Positions 50,966 through 55,458 of a stretch of 55,458 bases of DNA are shown here, piece after piece; position 1 is the first letter of the stretch, and the number at the start of each line of letters is the position of its first letter. The stretch comes from CAZEYT01 sp964516295 (GTDB lineage: Bacteria; Verrucomicrobiota; Verrucomicrobiia; Chthoniobacterales; Terrimicrobiaceae), in NCBI GenBank assembly GCA_964516295.1, contig CAZEYT010000008.1:1-55458 (forward strand), written 5' to 3'. Made by a program: the position numbers and the translations under genes. Below the pieces are notes generated by a model, which saw only the letters and a program-made list of their open reading frames with translations, made no database searches and had not been told where the DNA came from.

Positions 50966-51957
50966 TGGGCGGGTTGGGTAGAACGGTTGGCCGAAAGGCC
51001 GGTGGTCGCCTGGGCGATGTCCACGGTCTGGGTGACGTAAAGGTAGAAGAGCGTCCCAGCCGGAACGCGGACGTAGTAAGGCTCCTTGTCGAGCCCTTCC
51101 AAAAGCCGCTGGGAATAGATCTGCCCACCGGCCTGAATGCCTGCGGCAATGGCGTCCTGATACCCACCGCCCTGCACTTGGGTGACGCCGCCCGTGAGCG
51201 GCGAAATGATATTCGTCATCTGTGGAAACGCTCCGGCTCCCGCCGAAATCATCGAAGCAAGGATGGCCTTGGCTTCGGCGTATTTGTCGGAGGCGATCAT
51301 GTAGCCGCGCAATCCGGCCGAACCGTCCGTTTCCCCCCAAGCGTCGGGATTGGTTCCGTCGGGTGAGTAATCAAGCACGGTGCCGGAAAGCGGTAATTCG
51401 CGTCCGTCGTGAAAAACGAGTGTCCACTTACGTTCCGAGCCGATTCGCTCGCGAGAGGCTGTCTTCTGGGCAACTCCATGCACCTCAGTTCCAGCCGGAA
51501 CAATCAAACGCCCGTCGTGCCAGACATCCTCAACAATGAGACCGATGATCGGCGTTTCAATGTTGGTGGAATCAACCGTATTTACCAACTCGCACCGGAG
51601 CAAACGCCCGAAGGGTAGATAGTTTTCGCTGCGGGGTGCCTCCTTAATCGCGAAGATGGTTTGCGGGATTGGTGGCGGCGCTTTCGGTGTAGGTCCGGGA
51701 CGCACCATCGGTGCTTCGTTGGCCGGCTGCGTTAGGGCGGTCGATTTGGCGCGGGTCGGTTCGGGAATATCCTCGTCGAACGAATAGCCGGTCGCCTTTG
51801 TCGCCTGGGCCGGAACTGGTGTGTTCACCGGCTCGGGTGAGCGGTGCCCGTTGCGAGTCAGGATAAACGTCAGGATCAATGCGCCAGCCAAGAGGAATAG
51901 GACGAGCCGCCCGGCCGGTTTTTGGAAAAGTTCAGTCCAGAGTTTGCGAAGGTTCAT
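50962..51957 (-). CDS. VirB10/TrbI-like type IV secretion protein
   Basis: 331 residues from ATG 51957, overlapping the VirB9-like stop. One N-terminal membrane helix (GRLVLFLLAGALILTFIL), a Pro-rich linker (PTPKAPPPIPQ), then the TrbI beta-barrel (RLLRCELVNTV; LIVPAGTEVHGVAQ; GLRGYMIASDKYAEAKAIL; YVRVPAGTLFYLYV). It spans the periplasm and links the inner and outer membrane parts of the channel. Confidence 0.82.
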   Translation of the reverse strand: MNLRKLWTELFQKPAGRLVLFLLAGALILTFILTRNGHRSPEPVNTPVPAQATKATGYSFDEDIPEPTRAKSTALTQPANEAPMVRPGPTPKAPPPIPQTIFAIKEAPRSENYLPFGRLLRCELVNTVDSTNIETPIIGLIVEDVWHDGRLIVPAGTEVHGVAQKTASRERIGSERKWTLVFHDGRELPLSGTVLDYSPDGTNPDAWGETDGSAGLRGYMIASDKYAEAKAILASMISAGAGAFPQMTNIISPLTGGVTQVQGGGYQDAIAAGIQAGGQIYSQRLLEGLDKEPYYVRVPAGTLFYLYVTQTVDIAQATTGLSANRSTQPAQ

Positions 51958-52787
51958 TTCAAGTCGGAGGTCAGGGCTTGAGATTCGGCGCGGACAACGA
52001 GGACGTTCCATTTGTTGTCGGGTGCGAGATGGTTGCGGCCTCCGTTCCCGTTTCCGGTAATGGCAAAGAAGGCCGGGGTGATGGATTTGGGCGGCATGAC
52101 GCCCGAAGCATCCGCGAGCGATTGGGTGTAAATCCGTTCATCGAGCCGGACGGCCAAGTCCTGGGGGTTGTAGTAAATGGCGCGGTCGGACGTGTTCTCC
52201 AGTTCGAGCCGGAAAATCAAAGTGTCCTCCTGCTCGAAACGCCATACATCGCGAATTCGGACGGTGAAATTGTCGTAGTAGTTTGCGATTTCAGGGGAGG
52301 CATGGCGCACTCCGGCCAAAGCTTCCGGGTGATTCTTGACGAAGAGCGGATAGGCCTTCGCTTTGTCCATCAGGGACAACAAACGCTCCGGCACGACGGC
52401 CACGCGGCCTCCGTCCTTCCCCTTCCGTTGATCCTGATAAAAGGTGACGTTGTAAAAGGGTCTGTCTGACGCCTTCAAATGCAGGACATAGGCCTTACGA
52501 TTGAAAATGACCGTCAAATGGTCCTCGGCATCCGGCTTCAAGGCGCGAATGCTGAAATAGAAATTTCCCGGCGTGAACGAGATCAGGAATCCGGCATTTT
52601 CCTGCTCCTGAATAGCCACCGATTTTGCATAGAGCCCGGAGATTTCCGATGGGAACATTATGGTGGTGGTTCCCGATTTCGACGCGACGGGAATGTCATA
52701 GATGACAAATTCATCGAGCGGTTTTTGAGTGATCGGCCCCGCGTAGGCGGTGGCCGCAATCAGGAATGTGAGGGCGAGGTTTTTCAT
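51954..52787 (-). CDS. VirB9/TrbG-like exported protein
   Basis: 277 residues. Signal peptide MKNLALTFLIAATAYAG, then two beta-rich parts (FVIYDIPVASKSGTTTIMF; FTVRIRDVWRFEQEDTLIF; LENTSDRAIYYNPQDLAVRL). The layout and position between VirB8- and VirB10-like genes fit VirB9/TrbG of the outer-membrane core complex; direct similarity is weak. Overlaps neighbours by ATGA at both ends. Confidence 0.65.
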   Translation of the reverse strand: MKNLALTFLIAATAYAGPITQKPLDEFVIYDIPVASKSGTTTIMFPSEISGLYAKSVAIQEQENAGFLISFTPGNFYFSIRALKPDAEDHLTVIFNRKAYVLHLKASDRPFYNVTFYQDQRKGKDGGRVAVVPERLLSLMDKAKAYPLFVKNHPEALAGVRHASPEIANYYDNFTVRIRDVWRFEQEDTLIFRLELENTSDRAIYYNPQDLAVRLDERIYTQSLADASGVMPPKSITPAFFAITGNGNGGRNHLAPDNKWNVLVVRAESQALTSDLK

Positions 52788-53416
52788 AGAGGCTGTTCGG
52801 TATATTTGAAGTCCTGCACCACGAGCGGGAGACGCCCGTTGCCAAGCAGGTCGGGATTGCGGACGAAGAGGAATTCGATCTGGAATTTCACCGGCTCGCG
52901 GAATTCCAGATTTTTGACCGTGCCGGTGCGAACAAGGTTCCCCTCGGCACGGACACTGACGGCTTCGTAGGATTTACCTGCTCCGTCGTTGATTTTGCGC
53001 GTGTCGAGAATGTCGATCTTGGTGACTTCAACCTTTTGGTGAATCTGCTTCTCCTTGAATTCCGGGTTCTGGGCCTTGTAGAGAGCGGCAGCTTTTTTCC
53101 GGGCGGGATCTTCGAGGTAAATGCGCTTTAAGAGGTCCGACAAATCCGGCCCGATGGGATTGCGTTGCAGAAGAGCCAGGCAAGCCAGCCGGACATGGTA
53201 GGCGTGAAGACTGCCCGCTTCCTCGAATCCGAGAAGCGGCGCATAAATGAGCGTTCCGCCCGGATCGAGAATGACAACCTTCTCCTGTTGTTTCATGGCG
53301 GCAATCGTCAGGAACGGCGCAGCCACGGCAAACGCGGTTGCCAGAATGGCCAACGCCATCCAAAAGCGGGCGGCAATGAGGTTGTTTGTAATGGAAGTAA
53401 CGGCGGATAGTTTCAT
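52784..53416 (-). CDS. VirB8/TrbF-like inner-membrane protein
   Basis: 210 residues. One membrane helix near the N-terminus (MALAILATAFAVAAPFLTIAA), then a periplasmic domain (VVILDPGGTLIYAPLLGF; AVSVRAEGNLVRTGTV; PVKFQIEFLFVRNPD) with the alpha/beta pattern of VirB8. It is an assembly factor of the type IV secretion channel. Its start is 9 bp after the VirB6-like stop, and its stop overlaps the next gene (ATGA). Confidence 0.7.
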   Translation of the reverse strand: MKLSAVTSITNNLIAARFWMALAILATAFAVAAPFLTIAAMKQQEKVVILDPGGTLIYAPLLGFEEAGSLHAYHVRLACLALLQRNPIGPDLSDLLKRIYLEDPARKKAAALYKAQNPEFKEKQIHQKVEVTKIDILDTRKINDGAGKSYEAVSVRAEGNLVRTGTVKNLEFREPVKFQIEFLFVRNPDLLGNGRLPLVVQDFKYTEQPL

Positions 53417-53425
53417 GGGTGTGAA

Positions 53426-54652
53426 TCAGGAGTTGCGGGATGCGAGAGGCGAATTGGGCGGCAAGGGTTGAGCCTTGGCCGCGTGGGAATTGAAGGCGGC
53501 TTGGGCGGCATAGGGCGTGGCGATGCTGCCTTTGTGGTGGGACACCGTTCCCCGATCGTTGTCCACGACGGCGAACGCATTGGAGGCTGTCTGGTGGGCA
53601 ACCATGGCGGGATTCTCGGCGCTCGCGACGCTGCCAGAACCCGGTGACGATGGGGGGACGGGAGGAGGTGGCGGAACATCGCCCCCTCCCGAGGACTGCG
53701 GGCCATTCGCGGACCCCGCCACATCGGCGGCGATGCGTCCCGCTGCGCTGGCGGTCCCCGCAGCGGCTTGCGCACCGGCCAATGCCCCCTGAACTGCGGT
53801 CGATCCTCCAAGAGTTGCGCCGGCTCCTGCGGCAGTAAGTCCAGCTCCTACCGCGAGACCGGCAGCCTGCATGGTGCCTTGAATTCCCGCCTGCAAAGCG
53901 GCTGTCGTGCCGCTCACGCCCTTCATGATCGCACCGGCGACGAATGGAACGCTCAAGTAAAAGAACACCGTGATGATGGCGGCAAACGCCATGATAAACG
54001 GGAAGAGAAGCCAGCTTTGGACGATGATCGCGTTTTGTGCAGTCTGGATAATTCCCCCGGTCGTAATCGGGGCAAACAACGTGTCGCTGATGGCGACTAT
54101 CACGATGTCCACCAGACAAATCGCCACATGCCACAGGAGAACGGTTATGGACGTGATACCGAACTGAATGCCGAGCGATTGGGTGTGGGAAAGGAACAAG
54201 AACCCCAGCAACAACGGTGAGACGGCAATCAACCCGGCGATGGCGAAGTTTTGAAAAAACGTGAGCACGCTCAGCATGAAGCGTCCGATGCCTTGAAAAA
54301 ACATTCCGATGGCAGCGGGAACCACCTTTCCTAAATCCGTCCACGAGTCAGACGGCTGGTTTTCGATGCGAGACCGGAGGAGCTGCACAAATTTGGCATC
54401 ACGGGCGTTCGTGAATTTGCTGCGCATTTCAACGAACGCCTTTTGACCGCCGTCCATTGCTGCCGGGTAGCCCGCGAGCAATCCGACAACGAGAATGGTT
54501 TTTAGCAGAGCGCCAAGGATGGCGCGGGTGTCCGAACCGGCCCGCCAGCCCATTTCTCCGATGCCAATGACACAGAGGACAAAGGCAAACGGCATGAGCA
54601 GCGTCCGAATTTCGAAGGCGGCATCGTAAAGATTGGAGAGCGAAGGAATCAT
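53426..54652 (-). CDS. VirB6/TrbL-like polytopic membrane protein
   Basis: 408 residues. Six or seven hydrophobic segments (MPFAFVLCVIGIGEMGW; LLKTILVVGLLAGY; FAIAGLIAVSPLLLGFLFL; FPFIMAFAAIITVFFYLSVPF), then a long Ala/Gly-rich tail and a Pro run (VPPPPPVPPSSPGSG), as in TrbL. It forms part of the inner-membrane channel through which DNA passes. The stop of the VirB5-like gene lies 39 bp upstream. Confidence 0.78.
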   Translation of the reverse strand: MIPSLSNLYDAAFEIRTLLMPFAFVLCVIGIGEMGWRAGSDTRAILGALLKTILVVGLLAGYPAAMDGGQKAFVEMRSKFTNARDAKFVQLLRSRIENQPSDSWTDLGKVVPAAIGMFFQGIGRFMLSVLTFFQNFAIAGLIAVSPLLLGFLFLSHTQSLGIQFGITSITVLLWHVAICLVDIVIVAISDTLFAPITTGGIIQTAQNAIIVQSWLLFPFIMAFAAIITVFFYLSVPFVAGAIMKGVSGTTAALQAGIQGTMQAAGLAVGAGLTAAGAGATLGGSTAVQGALAGAQAAAGTASAAGRIAADVAGSANGPQSSGGGDVPPPPPVPPSSPGSGSVASAENPAMVAHQTASNAFAVVDNDRGTVSHHKGSIATPYAAQAAFNSHAAKAQPLPPNSPLASRNS

Positions 54653-54691
54653 AAGCTTTTGGGAATTTTGCGAGAGGACAATCCGATGACT

Positions 54692-55458
54692 TCAGAATCC
54701 GGGAGGAAGGTCTTCGTTTGGTGCGCCGAAATCCGGGAGTTCCAATTCCGCCTCGGCCTGAGCGGCGAGCCGGGCCAACTCCCGATTGCGTTCCCGGCTG
54801 ATTTCTTCGGCGGCGACTTCCTCTGCCTGGGTGCGGTTCTGATTCAGGACGTGCAGCATTTGCACCTGGCTGCCGGTGGATTCCGTCAGATAGTCGATGT
54901 CATCCAGCGCGGTCTGGGCGGCAGCCAGCGAACCCACGAGCTTTTGCACCTCGGCATCGTCCTTGGCTCCCTTCAACTGCGTGTTGAGGCGGGCAATCTG
55001 CTGATTGAGGACCTTGCGTTTGTTGTGGGCGCGTCCGAGCAGGATCTCAAAACGCGAGTAGGCATTTTCCACGGCGCGAAAGCGTTTCAGCGGGTCGGCC
55101 CCATCCCGGAACGAGGAAATGCCGTCGAAACTCCGAGTGGCATCCGTGGCGAGGTTCTTCCATGAATCCATCTGGATCGGCTCGAACAACTGGCCAATGG
55201 TCGCGGAAATTTCCCCGCCTTCGCGGGCAATATCGGCCAGTTCGCCCAACGTGTCGGCCAGCCCGGATTCTTCAAGATAGCCGGAAAACAGGCCGTTATC
55301 AATCAGGGCGATTGCTGCCACCGGATCGCCAATGGCTTGCTTGACCTGATTGGCCGTCTGCAGATGCTCCTGAACGGTGGTCAAGGTGCTGTGAAGAGTG
55401 GCAAGCTTTTCCGCCCACTTAGCCTGCTCCCAAGTGTATTTCAGGATGTCGAAAATGT
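54692..55458 (-). CDS. VirB5/TrbJ-like protein, partial (5' end outside window)
   Basis: At least 254 residues. The reading frame is open through the right edge: upstream of an internal TTG it continues as ILKYTWEQAKWAEKLATLHS. The true start is therefore beyond the window. Coiled-coil helices dominate (LNQQIARLNTQLKGAKDDAE; AEEISRERNRELARLAAQAE), as in VirB5/TrbJ proteins that cap the pilus. First visible gene of the leftward transfer block. Confidence 0.7.
   Translation of the reverse strand, partial: IFDILKYTWEQAKWAEKLATLHSTLTTVQEHLQTANQVKQAIGDPVAAIALIDNGLFSGYLEESGLADTLGELADIAREGGEISATIGQLFEPIQMDSWKNLATDATRSFDGISSFRDGADPLKRFRAVENAYSRFEILLGRAHNKRKVLNQQIARLNTQLKGAKDDAEVQKLVGSLAAAQTALDDIDYLTESTGSQVQMLHVLNQNRTQAEEVAAEEISRERNRELARLAAQAEAELELPDFGAPNEDLPPGF

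Noticed and set aside
1..55458. CRISPR arrays, rRNA genes and insertion sequences
   Set aside because: No regularly spaced repeats, rRNA-like blocks or transposase-like frames were found on reading through. The only mobile DNA supported is the tRNA-associated element.

Overview
This 55.5 kb window looks like a stretch of chromosome from a high-GC Gram-negative bacterium of the Verrucomicrobiota (Planctomycetes-Verrucomicrobia-Chlamydia group). The lineage is inferred from gene content: a DUF4914 protein, long-form IspH, RNase HIII, a B. subtilis-type PurF, the alpha-E/ATP-grasp pair and class III cyclase. It was not tested by a search. About 45.4 kb is ordinary chromosome. From about 45.45 kb to the right edge lies one end of an integrative, probably conjugative, element. 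No rRNA, complete tRNA or CRISPR array was seen.

Chromosomal part. 0-0.8 kb holds small, partly broken ORFs. 0.84-7.7 kb carries a DUF1186/SEC-C protein, an exported caspase-like protease with an EF-hand-like loop and two Tudor/Agenet-like modules, a coupled GNAT-fold protein and NAD-dependent epimerase, a HAD phosphatase and oligoendopeptidase F. 7.8-12.3 kb has an ECF sigma factor, then a leftward cluster: Nudix hydrolase, 29-residue membrane peptide, GNAT, circularly permuted ATP-grasp, alpha-E. 12.4-19.4 kb reads rightward: exported protein, purF, purM, a membrane-anchored alpha/beta-hydrolase that appears to lack its catalytic residues, argA-type N-acetylglutamate synthase, and a sodium:solute symporter. 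19.4-23.4 kb has a palindrome-rich spacer, dnaA and a translationally coupled pair of PilT-type ATPases. 23.6-31.3 kb holds mutY, rnhC, a PocR-sensor AraC regulator divergent from a DUF4914 gene, a divergent protein-kinase-like gene, and a carboxyltransferase with no biotin domain plus a small coupled partner. 31.3-33.9 kb has purB coupled to a membrane adenylate cyclase. 34.0-35.3 kb is a heavily decayed nucleotidyltransferase locus. 35.3-38.8 kb is a leftward cluster (conserved hypothetical, LysM/degenerate YkuD, accA, LptF/G-type permease). 38.9-44.4 kb has ispH, a family 5 solute-binding protein with a large insertion, and prmC overlapping murA. 44.4-45.3 kb is a frameshifted membrane protein next to the element.

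Element. The junction is a 3' tRNA fragment (T-loop, T-stem 3' strand, acceptor 3' strand, CCA) on the minus strand, followed by what looks like that tRNA's own terminator. A tyrosine recombinase starts 75 bp inside. Behind it are an AbiEi/AbiEii toxin-antitoxin pair, an HNH protein, an excisionase-like HTH protein, two small conserved proteins and a leftward type IV secretion block in the order VirB5, VirB6, VirB8, VirB9, VirB10, lipoprotein. Most of these genes overlap by ATGA. The VirB5-like gene runs off the right edge, so the relaxase, coupling protein and VirB4 ATPase would have to lie outside the window.

Most distinctive points: (1) the PocR-AraC / DUF4914 P-loop / kinase-like module at 25.5-29.5 kb; (2) the caspase + EF-hand + double Tudor protein; (3) two apparent pseudoenzymes fixed in housekeeping clusters; (4) the element end with a tRNA-fragment attachment site and AbiE cargo.
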